Source: JAFEDN01 sp963795715
GTDB taxonomy: Bacteria; Pseudomonadota; Gammaproteobacteria; Coxiellales; Coxiellaceae
Length of the DNA stretch: 64,000 bases
Assembly: GCA_963795715.1 (NCBI GenBank)
Contig: CAWCIY010000003.1
Location: forward strand, 1,240,001 to 1,304,000
Reading direction: 5' to 3'
Under the pieces are notes generated by a model. The model saw only the letters and a list, made by a program, of their open reading frames with translations, was not told the origin of the DNA and did not search any database. The translations under genes were made by a program, and so were the position numbers. Positions 54,615-63,700 of the stretch are shown piece by piece; the stretch's first letter is position 1; each line of letters begins with the position of its first letter.

Positions 54615-56039
54615 GGGCTTTCGTAATGACGAAGTCGAAAGTGCGTCGCCAGAACGTCTGCCTAATGGCCGATAGCAAAATGGTAACAAGGTAAAAGCGA
54701 TAATACCTGCAATTAAAATAATTTCATACCATAGAGTATTACTGATTGGCACATCCGCGGGAGGAATAAAACCCAAAATCATGGCTCCAATGCAGGTTAA
54801 TAAACCCACTCCGCCAACCAAGCTGATGCCAATTTTCCCGCCTGGAATTCGATAAGCAGCAGCGGAGGGCGGTGTAATTTGTCGCAGTTTAATGGCTGCA
54901 GCAAATAAGCATATGTAAAACAATAAAGCCAATTGCGCAGTCATCACACTCAATATCCAATAAGCAGTGCTCATCGATTTAAAACATAAAAACAAGCAAG
55001 ATAAAATGACCGTCATAACCGCTTGCAATATTAAAATCTGGTTAGGTGCACCTTTTTTATTTCGTTTGCTCAAAAATTTCGGTAATAATCCATCTTCCGC
55101 AGCAACGACTAAACCTTTAGTAGGGCCAATCACCCAGGCAGCCATCCCGCCGAATCCACCGATGAGAATCATTAAAGTCATCACTGGATTCAACCATTGT
55201 AGATGGAAATTACTCAAAAACACATTGAATGCATCATTGAGTCCGCTGATGATATTTAGAGTTTTGGTAGGCGTCACCATCACAACGGCTAAAGAACCCA
55301 ACACCATGCTCAATACAATAATAATTCCGGAGTAAAATAATGCCTTGGGAAAATCGCGCTGTGGATTTTTAACAGCTTCCGCATGCACTGCTGACATTTC
55401 AAAACCCATCAAGCTAAATAAAATAATGATCAAGAAAGCGATATTAGGCATTTGCTTTAAATTAGGCAACCAATTCTGAACGCTGGTGTGCATTGCCAAA
55501 GGCTTGCCCTGAATAATCCAAACCGCGCCTAGCACGATAATGGCCATCATCGGAATTAAAGTACCTGCCACCGCACACACCGTACTCACCAGACTGGAAA
55601 CTTTTATTCCGCGTGCGTTCAGAGCTGTGGCAATGATAAACATGGCAGTAATGACAGGTACAATAAACATCTTTTGATTAGACCACGCAGGATGAATTAA
55701 ATAGGCGATATTGGTGGCGAGGAAAGATAAAATCGTGGGATACCAAAAAACATTGTAGACCCATTGTAGCCAAATGGCTAAAAATCCCCACTTGAGGCCA
55801 AAAGCTTCACGCATCCATACATAAATACCGCCGGTTTTTGGGTAATGGGTGGCTAATTCTGCAGTTACCAAGATACAAGGAATTAAAAATAAGAGTGTGG
55901 CGATGGCATAAAGTAATACCAAAGCATACCCATTGGCGGCGTTAGCCGGTAGATTACGCACACTGTCAATGGCGATGACATTGATCATTACCAAACTAAA
56001 TACACCTAAACTACGATTTTTTTTTACTTTGAATTCCAT
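54606..56039 (-). CDS. APC-family amino-acid transporter (GadC-like)
   Basis: Integral membrane protein of about 477 residues with twelve helices. The N-terminal LGVFSLVMINVIAIDSVRNL and ELATHYPKTGGIYVWMREAF match the amino acid/polyamine superfamily, closest by eye to the glutamate/GABA antiporter branch. ATG 56039 is preceded by GGAAA; the in-frame start at 56069 adds ten atypical residues. An intracellular lifestyle would make amino-acid uptake important. Substrate not determinable by eye. Confidence 0.85.
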   Translation of the reverse strand: MEFKVKKNRSLGVFSLVMINVIAIDSVRNLPANAANGYALVLLYAIATLLFLIPCILVTAELATHYPKTGGIYVWMREAFGLKWGFLAIWLQWVYNVFWYPTILSFLATNIAYLIHPAWSNQKMFIVPVITAMFIIATALNARGIKVSSLVSTVCAVAGTLIPMMAIIVLGAVWIIQGKPLAMHTSVQNWLPNLKQMPNIAFLIIILFSLMGFEMSAVHAEAVKNPQRDFPKALFYSGIIIVLSMVLGSLAVVMVTPTKTLNIISGLNDAFNVFLSNFHLQWLNPVMTLMILIGGFGGMAAWVIGPTKGLVVAAEDGLLPKFLSKRNKKGAPNQILILQAVMTVILSCLFLCFKSMSTAYWILSVMTAQLALLFYICLFAAAIKLRQITPPSAAAYRIPGGKIGISLVGGVGLLTCIGAMILGFIPPADVPISNTLWYEIILIAGIIAFTLLPFCYRPLGRRSGDALSTSSLRKPLI

Positions 56040-56083
56040 ATAAATTTCCAAAATGAAAGAGTTTAACAACTAGAAAAAAACAT

Positions 56084-56115
56084 GCCTGTCATTCTGAACC
56101 AATCAGAATGCAGGC
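56084..56115. promoter_or_regulatory. hairpin upstream of the APC transporter
   Basis: GCCTG/CAGGC and CATTCTGA/TCAGAATG arms (13 base pairs with a one-base bulge, loop ACCAA) located 45 bases before the transporter start, within its probable leader. Could be an attenuator or a repeat; no T-run on the transporter strand. The rest of the 56040-56414 spacer holds the repeats listed separately and no gene. Confidence 0.45.
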
Positions 56116-56254
56116 TAAATATGATGATGGGAAGAAAAAACAATTTTAGCAGCAACCATGTTGCCGAAACGAGCAGATTTTAGAATCATACTTTGCATAG
56201 ACATAATAGATATAATAACATAGCTGTTCATTTGAGACAAGATTACGTAGAAGT

Positions 56255-56279
56255 GTCATCCCGCGACTTGATCGCATAT
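56255..56279 (+). repeat. truncated copy of the rpoBC-type palindrome
   Basis: GTCATCCCGCGACTTGATCG matches the first half of the element at 15622 exactly and then diverges, so only one arm remains. Confidence 0.65.
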
Positions 56280-56310
56280 AGGCGTCAGTTTAAGGGTTTT
56301 TGCTTCAATT

Positions 56311-56408
56311 CCCCCCTTTGAAAAAGGGGGGTGAGGGGGGATTTTTAGACCAGGCTTGGGTCTTTTGGTTCAAAAAATCCCTCTTAATCCCCCTTTTTCA
56401 AAAGGGGA
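56311..56408 (-). repeat. ~100-bp MITE-like palindromic repeat, copy 2
   Basis: Same element as 37922-38020 but inverted: the core here reads TTTTTAGACCAGGCTTGGG, the complement of the core in copy 1 with a few changes. The right arm ends in GGGGAGA, six to seven bases before ATG 56415. Confidence 0.8.
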
Positions 56409-56414
56409 GATGGT

Positions 56415-57599
56415 ATGTTCAAGCTTAATATGATGGTGTTGGGATTGATGGAAACTATTCTTAAACAAGCAAAAGCACTTAAAAACTGGAGCATAGCTCA
56501 TCGTAGACACCTGCATCAAAATCCAGAGTTAAGTTTGCAAGAACAAGAAACGGCTCGATATTGCAGTCAAATTCTAAAAGAGCTGGGTTATGACATCAAA
56601 CTCAGTTGGGGATTTGGTTTTACTGCGGATTTGCAAAAAGCGCCTGAAAAACCGCTCATTGCATTGCGTGCTGACATGGATGCTTTACCTATCCAAGAAA
56701 AAAATACCCATCCATTTGTTTCTAAAAACGCCAACAAAATGCATGCCTGCGGCCATGACGGCCACATGGTGATTGTTTTGACGGCAGCAAAAATTTTAGC
56801 TGAACAATCTCAACCTGTTAACGTCCGATTGATATTTCAACCGAGCGAAGAAACGCCACCGGGCGGAGCCTTGGGCATGATTGCACAAGGTTGTTTAGAG
56901 GGAGTCACTGAGATTTATGGTTTGCATAATGATCCAGGCACAGAGGTAGGCCGTGTGCGTATTTGCCCCGGCGCGATTTTAGCTGCCGGCGATCGCTTTG
57001 ATTTAACCATACGAGGGCGCGGTGGTCATGCCGCCAAACCGCATGACAGCTTAGACCCCATTATTGCCGGCGCACAACTCGTTACTGGTTGGCAGTCCAT
57101 CATTTCTAGAAGAATTAATCCGGTTCATCCTGCGGTGCTCAGTGTGACCCAATTCAAAGCCGGTGATGTTTTTAATGTGATACCGGATACTGTTTATTTA
57201 GCTGGAACAGTACGCACTTTTTCACCACAAGACCGCGAGTTAATTCAAAAACACATGGAAATTTCACTGCAAAATTTACATAACTTCGGTTACCAAAGCG
57301 AATTTAAATACACCCGTGGTTATGATGCAGTGATTAATACTAAAAGCGGTGTCGACCGAGTCAGTAAAACAGCAACCTCTATTTTAGGGCCGGAAAATGT
57401 AGACAGCGCCACTCAACCCGAAGGATGGGCTGAAGATTTTACTTATTATTTACAACAAAGGCCGGGAGCGTTTTATTTATTAGGCAGTGGTAATTCCCAA
57501 AAAGGAATTACAGCGTCCTTGCATTCTTCTGTGTATGATATGGATGAAGATGTTTTAGTTTTTGGGTCTGCAATTATGGCAGCAATAGTACTGGCATAG
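56415..57599 (+). CDS. M20 family amidohydrolase (hippurate hydrolase-like)
   Basis: Metal-dependent amidohydrolase of the M20D group (N-acyl amino-acid or hippurate hydrolases), up to 394 residues. Metal ligands are visible in MHACGHDGHMV, QPSEETPPGGALGM, LHNDPGTEVG and the C-terminal LHSSVYDMDED. RRHLHQNPELSLQE is the typical N-terminus. Two starts compete: ATG 56415, whose ribosome site GGGGAG comes from the adjacent repeat, and ATG 56448, closer to the usual length. It probably releases amino acids from N-acyl conjugates in the cytosol. FadE follows after 12 bases. Confidence 0.87.
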   Translation: MFKLNMMVLGLMETILKQAKALKNWSIAHRRHLHQNPELSLQEQETARYCSQILKELGYDIKLSWGFGFTADLQKAPEKPLIALRADMDALPIQEKNTHPFVSKNANKMHACGHDGHMVIVLTAAKILAEQSQPVNVRLIFQPSEETPPGGALGMIAQGCLEGVTEIYGLHNDPGTEVGRVRICPGAILAAGDRFDLTIRGRGGHAAKPHDSLDPIIAGAQLVTGWQSIISRRINPVHPAVLSVTQFKAGDVFNVIPDTVYLAGTVRTFSPQDRELIQKHMEISLQNLHNFGYQSEFKYTRGYDAVINTKSGVDRVSKTATSILGPENVDSATQPEGWAEDFTYYLQQRPGAFYLLGSGNSQKGITASLHSSVYDMDEDVLVFGSAIMAAIVLA

Positions 57600-57611
57600 G
57601 GCTTTCTTATT

Positions 57612-59969
57612 TTGATCATACTTATTTGGATATTTAGTCTAGTGATCGCTGCGTTGATATTAGCCTATCAACGTGCATCTTTATCGGTGGCAACCATAGG
57701 CATTACTGTGTTGCTGTTGATTTTATCTATTCTAGTTCATCCGCATTTTATTTTCTTGGGCGTTATTTGGTTTATTTGGATAGTACTCAGCTTGATATTG
57801 AATCTTACCCCTTTACGCCGTTGGTTGATCACTCGATCTATTTTAAAAATTCTGGCTCCGCACGCACCGCACTTTTCCGCCACAGAACAAGCTGTGGTGA
57901 ATGCTGGCAATGTCGGTTGGGAAGCGGAATTATTCAGCGGTATGCCGGATTTAAAGCATTTGCTGGATCTACCGTGGGTAAGATTATCTGCGCAAGAACG
58001 CGCTTTTTTAGATGGACCGGTTAACGAATTATGCCGCATGATTGATCCTTGGTGGATCACTAGCCATCAACAAATTCCTGAAAATATTTGGCTTCATTTA
58101 AAAGAACAGGGATATTTTGGCTTGGGAATTTCTTCCCAGTATGGTGGTAAAGGCTTTTCAGCTTTTGCGCAAGCACAAATTATTATGAAAATCGCCAGCG
58201 CCAGCACCGCGGTAGCCACGATCGCCAGCGTTCCCAATTCATTAGGACCCGCCGAGTTATTATCGCATTACGGCGCCTCCGAACAAAAAAATTATTTTTT
58301 GCCGCGATTGGCCCGAGGTGAGGAAGTACCTTGCTTTGCATTAACCAGTCCAGTGGCTGGATCAGACGCTAGCGCCATAGTCGACACAGGTGTGGTTTGC
58401 TATTTTGAAAAAAATGGTCAAAAAACGCTGGGAATTCGCTTAAATTGGAACAAACGATATATCACTTTAGCGCCGGTGGCGACTATTTTAGGTTTAGCAT
58501 TTCGATTGTATGATCCTGACCACCTGCTAGGAAATATAGAAAATTTAGGCATAACCTGCGCCATTGTGCCAGTAAATACCGAAGGCGTTACCATTGGACG
58601 GCATCATAATCCTTTAAATTGCGCTTTTCCCAATGGCCCGACTCAGGGTAAAGATGTGTTGGTAGAATTAAACGCCATCATTGGAGGTATTTCCCAAGCT
58701 GGAAAAGGCTGGCAGATGTTGATGGAAAGATTGGCGGCAGGCAGAAGTTTGTCTTTGCCCTCAATTGCAGTCGGCAGTACCAAGATGGTCGCCGCCAGTT
58801 GTGGTGTATACGCGCGCATTCGGCGGCAATTCAACACTTATATTGGTGAATTTGGCGGAGTGCAAAATATTTTGGCTGATATTTTTCAAAACGCTTTCAC
58901 CGCTGAGGCCTTGCGGTTATTTAGCGTCAGTCAAGTAGATCAGGGAATTCATTCCGCCACTGCTGCAGCGATTAGCAAATACCATACCACGGAATTAGGT
59001 CGAAAAGTCATTTGCGGTGCAATGGATGTGCACGGAGGCAAGGGAATATGTCTGGGACCCAACAATTACCTGGCGCAGAGATATATTGAATCTCCGATAG
59101 CGATCACAGTAGAAGGGGCCAATGTATTAACACGCTCTCTGATCATCTTCGGGCAGGGTGCGATGCGCTGCCATCCGGTACTATTACAAGAAATTACTGC
59201 CATGCAGCGAAATGATCTAGAAATGTTTGATAAAGCTTTTTTTAAACATGTTGGCTACTTGATGAGTAACCAAGTGCGCGCATGGTTTTTAAGCCTAACC
59301 AGCAGCAAGAAAAATGATCGCAGGCTTTTACGTTGTTCAGCTGTTTTTGCTTTGACTACGGAAATTGCCTTAATTACAGTAGGCAATGCTTTGAAGCGCA
59401 AGGAACAACTGTCTTTGCGGTTGAGTGATATGCTCAGTGATTTATACATGATTTCTGCTATCTTAAAATATCATCGCGCTGAGAACCAAAATCCGGTGTT
59501 AACACCTTTAGTCGAAGGAAGCTGCTGCCGGCTTTTTCAGCATTTTGAGCAGCAATGTTCCGAGTTTATCAGTAACCTTCCGTGTCGCTGGGCGCGTCTA
59601 TGGTTACGATTGAGTATTTTTTCTTGGGGTAAAAAACGTGGTTGGGTGACTGATCATTTGATAACTGAAATTGCTGAATTACTGATGACGCCTGGATTAG
59701 CTAGAAATATTTTAATAGCCGATGCTTATTTTGGCCCGCCCTTAACAGGATTAGAAAATATTTTGGAGCAAATCATATCAGTCGAACCCATATTACATAA
59801 AATAAACCAAGCGGAACGCCGCCACCAAATCCGTGGTTATAATCTAGAAGAATTGATCAATTCAGCCTGCAAGTCCCAAGTGATTACCGCAGAAGAAGCT
59901 AAGCAACTACGAGAAGTGGAGGAGTTAAGAATGCGCATTATCCAGGTGGATGATTTCAAACAGTTGTAA
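57612..59969 (+). CDS. fadE: FadE-type acyl-CoA dehydrogenase
   Basis: Large acyl-CoA dehydrogenase of 785 residues with two N-terminal membrane helices, the architecture of E. coli FadE (814 residues). It catalyses the first step of fatty-acid beta-oxidation. LGISSQYGGKGFSAFAQAQI, FALTSPVAGSDASAIVDTG (FAD/substrate loop) and GAMDVHGGKGICLGPNNYLA are conserved. TTG 57612 is the likely start; no ATG is better placed. Close spacing to the amidohydrolase suggests co-transcription. Confidence 0.88.
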   Translation: MIILIWIFSLVIAALILAYQRASLSVATIGITVLLLILSILVHPHFIFLGVIWFIWIVLSLILNLTPLRRWLITRSILKILAPHAPHFSATEQAVVNAGNVGWEAELFSGMPDLKHLLDLPWVRLSAQERAFLDGPVNELCRMIDPWWITSHQQIPENIWLHLKEQGYFGLGISSQYGGKGFSAFAQAQIIMKIASASTAVATIASVPNSLGPAELLSHYGASEQKNYFLPRLARGEEVPCFALTSPVAGSDASAIVDTGVVCYFEKNGQKTLGIRLNWNKRYITLAPVATILGLAFRLYDPDHLLGNIENLGITCAIVPVNTEGVTIGRHHNPLNCAFPNGPTQGKDVLVELNAIIGGISQAGKGWQMLMERLAAGRSLSLPSIAVGSTKMVAASCGVYARIRRQFNTYIGEFGGVQNILADIFQNAFTAEALRLFSVSQVDQGIHSATAAAISKYHTTELGRKVICGAMDVHGGKGICLGPNNYLAQRYIESPIAITVEGANVLTRSLIIFGQGAMRCHPVLLQEITAMQRNDLEMFDKAFFKHVGYLMSNQVRAWFLSLTSSKKNDRRLLRCSAVFALTTEIALITVGNALKRKEQLSLRLSDMLSDLYMISAILKYHRAENQNPVLTPLVEGSCCRLFQHFEQQCSEFISNLPCRWARLWLRLSIFSWGKKRGWVTDHLITEIAELLMTPGLARNILIADAYFGPPLTGLENILEQIISVEPILHKINQAERRHQIRGYNLEELINSACKSQVITAEEAKQLREVEELRMRIIQVDDFKQL

Positions 59970-60004
59970 ATTTTGAACACGTCAAGGATTAACCAGGCCT
60001 TCCT

Positions 60005-60049
60005 CCTATTCCCTCTCCACGTACTCGGGGAGAGGGTTAGGGTGAGGGG
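60005..60049 (+). repeat. left inverted repeat of the DUF559 unit
   Basis: Forty-five bases beginning CCTATTCCCTC and ending GGGTTAGGGTGAGGGG; 43 of 45 match the reverse complement of 60484-60528. It overlaps the 3' end of the endonuclease gene, so the C-terminal residues PHPNPLPEYVERE are translated repeat. Confidence 0.85.
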
Positions 60050-60425
60050 TCTTTATTAAATTCGCTGTTCTTAAAATTTCATTCAATACTTCTTCCATCT
60101 CTTCAAGAATCTGGTTATTCCAAAATCTCAATACTGTAAACCCTTGTTGATTTAAATAAAGCTTTCTTTTTTCATCATAGGTTAATTGTTCTCCATGCTG
60201 TCCCCCATCCACCTCAATGATTAACCCTATTTCATGACATAGAAAATCGGCAATATAATGGCCAATAATGACTTGTCGACGAAATTTTAAATGGCCTAAA
60301 TTCCTGTTTCTTAAGTGAAACCACAATTTATTTTCAGCATCCGTTGAATTTTTGCGAAGTAATTTTGCTCGCGCCCTTAGTCGGGAGGAATATGGATCAT
60401 GTGGGTGGTGAATAATTGTAACCAT
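60006..60425 (-). CDS. DUF559 endonuclease-like protein
   Basis: Protein of 139 residues with the DUF559 (Vsr-like, PD-(D/E)xK nuclease fold) signature: LRKNSTDAENKLWFHLRNRN, FRRQVIIGHYIADFLC, and LIIEVDGGQH, where Asp and Glu-x-Asp form the presumed metal site. C-terminal FTVLRFWNNQIL is also typical. No signal peptide. The gene lies alone between inverted 45-base repeats and reads into the left one at its end. Function of the family is not well established; a role in DNA processing or in mobility of the flanked unit is an inference. Confidence 0.88.
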   Translation of the reverse strand: MVTIIHHPHDPYSSRLRARAKLLRKNSTDAENKLWFHLRNRNLGHLKFRRQVIIGHYIADFLCHEIGLIIEVDGGQHGEQLTYDEKRKLYLNQQGFTVLRFWNNQILEEMEEVLNEILRTANLIKTPHPNPLPEYVERE

Positions 60426-60483
60426 GCACGCAGATTACAGGGATTTAGTAAGCAAAAAACCTCGGAAGAATAGGTGTCTCCCC

Positions 60484-60528
60484 CCCCTCACCCTAACCCT
60501 CTCCCCGAGTACGGGGCGAGGGAATAGG
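60484..60528 (-). repeat. right inverted repeat of the DUF559 unit
   Basis: Reverse complement of 60005-60049 with two mismatches. About 60 bases upstream of the endonuclease start. No convincing target-site duplication is seen outside the repeats. Confidence 0.85.
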
Positions 60529-60578
60529 TCAACATCAAAATGTTGTTTTCTTTTTAAAAAAGATTATACCATCTAAAC

Positions 60579-60611
60579 GCGGCATCCGAGTGCAGAAACA
60601 CTCGGGGCCGC
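60579..60611. other. strong GC-rich hairpin in spacer
   Basis: GCGGC/GCCGC plus CCGAGTG/CACTCGG stems around a CAGAAA loop (twelve base pairs with small internal bulges). No following T-run. Lies between the DUF559 unit and the small ORF at 60643. Confidence 0.5.
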
Positions 60612-60642
60612 TAACCACATTAACAACAGGAACTTGTTAACA

Positions 60643-60735
60643 TGGCTGAATACATTTTAACTGATCGTTCTTTTTGGTGTCGTGGGGCCAAGGGTCATAG
60701 AAGATTCTGAACAAGTTATTGCTGTCAAGTGCTAG
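60643..60735 (+). CDS. possible small hydrophobic protein
   Basis: Thirty codons starting MAEYILLIVLFGVVG (membrane-helix-like) and ending EQVIAVKC, with AGGA ten bases upstream. Overlaps the convergent unknown gene by four bases. It could be a real small membrane protein, a remnant, or chance; conservation would decide. Confidence 0.25.
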
Positions 60736-63700
60736 CAGTTTGGGTCAGGGGGGCTACAGCTTAGATTCAAATTAGGAGCTTTTTTTGGCAGCGCAGGATT
60801 GAATAAGCCTAATTTATATTGGCTACGTTGTGAAGCATAGTTAAAAGTAGGTGAGCTTATACCGGATTTTTTGAGATAACTGTCAATCTCTATTCTTTTT
60901 TTATGATATGGAATACCGTTTTTCTTCACTGAATTTTGTTCTTGGAAATAGATACGTAAAGATTTTTGTAATCCTGTTTTGCGGATTCGATCTTCTGGCC
61001 TAAGCTTTATGGCAGATTCCAGCCTATGAATGATCAACACTTTTCGCAAATTAGCTTGGCATATTAGTGGGCTTAATGAGCAGTTCTCTTGTTGCGCCAA
61101 GAGGGACCAAAAATCTTTTTTCTTTTGATATACCCAAGTTAACCATTGACCCAGTGCTTTATATTTTGCTAACGGATTCCCTATTTGCTGCAGGGTTTTT
61201 TCATCTTCCTCTCTATAGTTTATTTGATCTAGAATTTGATTCAACGCAGCATTCATAGAAACAGTAACAAAATCTTGCAACAAGGTTAACAAATTTTGTG
61301 GAAAATTTTCTGGGGATTGGAAAAAACCCATTAAAGATTTGAGCTTTAAAAAAAGATGATAAAAATCATCAATAGGGTTGCGTCTTCTGCTCAGATATTT
61401 TTCTTCTTGTAACGTCCCTGTCATTAATCGTTTGGCGCTTGCTTTGAATTGCTCAAGAAAGCTTCTTAATAAGTCATTTTTCTCGAAAGCGGGTATTTCA
61501 GTAAAACATTTGAAAATTTTATCTATTTCATTTTCAGTCAAGAACTTATGCGCTAATTCCCTGCTAAGAAAACGATGACAGGCATCGTGGGCTTTATCTT
61601 TGGGACTTTGAATAGCTTCATTTTCTTGCTGAAATTTAATTTCAGGGAATGTTGAAGAAGACATGGCCTGATGTAAGGCTGAGTCAAAAAGAAAATTTTT
61701 TTCTAAATCTTTAGATAAAGTTTGGAACTGTTGAATCTCTGCTGTGATGGCTGCTATATCTTTCTCATCCTGCTCTGTTTCCTCGGAAATGGGATTCGTT
61801 TTTATTTCATTCAGTTCTTGTTCAAGTTGTTGGATATTTGTTAGGGCGGCTTCTTTTTGCTCGACAAACTTGGGCGCTTCCTTTTTCAGATTAAACTTAC
61901 TGATTTTTTGCTGTATTGCTTGCGGCATTTTTATAACCATTTCCGCAGTAATTTCAATTTTGGGATTTGCCATAAATTGCTTCTTGAGGATTTCATATAA
62001 CGCATATTTAACTTTTTCACCATTAAACGCTTGCATTACTGCATCATGCAGCCGGTGATTGAGAACATCTTTTTGTTTTAATTGTTGGGCAATTATACCG
62101 TCAGCAGCGAATAAAGCTTTCAAGTGTTCTTGTTCAGATGCGGGTGCTCGTTTGAAAAAATTGACCAGCTCCGTTAGAACTTGAATTTGATTTGGTAAAA
62201 GTGGATGCTTTTTTGCTAAGGCTTGGACAGGATGACCCGTTGTTAAAAAACAATGATAAGCAGCAGCCAGCAGATTTTTACTAATTTTATCTTGATATTG
62301 AGTCAGCAGCTGATTAATTGGAGTGTTGCTAAAAGGCTGGAAAAATTGTTTCCATTCCTGGCCATTCAAAACGGTTACAGAAATGATTTTCTCCGCAGCG
62401 ATCAGTCTTTCGTTTTCAGAGAATTCAGGATGGGCTTTTTTTATGATATTCTTTACTTGTTTTTGTAATCTGGAAATTAAGTTAAACCGATCGGTTGTGA
62501 GACTGGAAGTTGCTTGGGCAGCCACCAGTATATCTCTTACTTGATTGCTCTTTTTTACTTTAAGTCCCGGTTCATTTCCGGGGGTTGCTGGAATCAAAAG
62601 TGGATGTTCTTTTATAGGTAAAAGTTTGTTTCGCTGTTGGAATGATTTGTAGACGCGAACCAATGGAGCCATAGAACAATCCCAAAGCAAGTGGCCAACA
62701 CTGTCTATCACGCCGTCGATAAATCCATTTGCTGCTCCAGGTATCGCGGAAATGACGACGCCTGCTTTAGCTAGTTTTGAGTCCTCTGCATCAGATAATT
62801 TTTCTTTGATCACTTTTCCGGCATTGAGAAATGGTCGCGCAACCAACTTCACGCCATAAGAAAGCAATTTAAGACCTCCACTTAAAGCTCCAGCCGTTGC
62901 ACCCAAGGCCGCGGCTGGTAGCGTAAGCAAAAGTGCAGCAAATTTTTTAGGTTTAGAATCGGCTGTAGACCAAAGGTAGCTAACCGAATCATATATTCCC
63001 AGAAAAGGAGAAATAACCGCATGGCCAATCGGATCTTCATCATGCTGCAGAAACGCTGCAAACTTTGCAATTCCTTTGATGATATAGTCTAATCCTTGAT
63101 CCAATTTGTCCGGAGTAGTGATCATCCCACCCTCAGAATCCCGATAACTTGCTTGGAAGTTAACTTCGTGCATTCGATCTAAGTCAGCACGTTTGGTTTC
63201 CATACTGCTGTCTTTTGCCGCGTCCGTACCTTGCTGCAGAGTATGAAATAATTCACGGGGAGATTGCATGGGTGATTGGTTTGCCAGTGGGCGACTGGCT
63301 AACTGAGTAAAGTAACTTTGCACATCAGGATGCTGATGTAACAATTTAGCGTATATTTTGGCGTTTTTTTGAATTTTTTGCGCAGTTTCTTCACCAGGTA
63401 CAGGGTAAAATGAATCAATTAGCTTTTGTAGGTATTCTACGTGGCTTTGATACTCTGGATCAGCCAATTCATTTTTCAACGGAGGGTTGACGCGCAAGGT
63501 ACGAATTATTTTTTCAAAATTCTCTCGGCTTGGGTTGCTTAGAAAATCAGGGTCTTTTATTAAACGATGATAGTAAGTTAAAAATCGAGTATCTTCTATA
63601 GTGGTTGTTCGTAAAGCATAAACAATATTTTTGAAAAGTTTAGTTAACCTTTTTAGGCTGATTTTGAAATTTAACCGTTCTAGATCATCTTCTTCTGACT

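Noticed and set aside
59981..60535. GTCAA on both sides of the DUF559 unit as a target-site duplication
   Set aside because: The left copy is about 20 bases outside the inverted repeat while the right one abuts it, so it is most likely chance.
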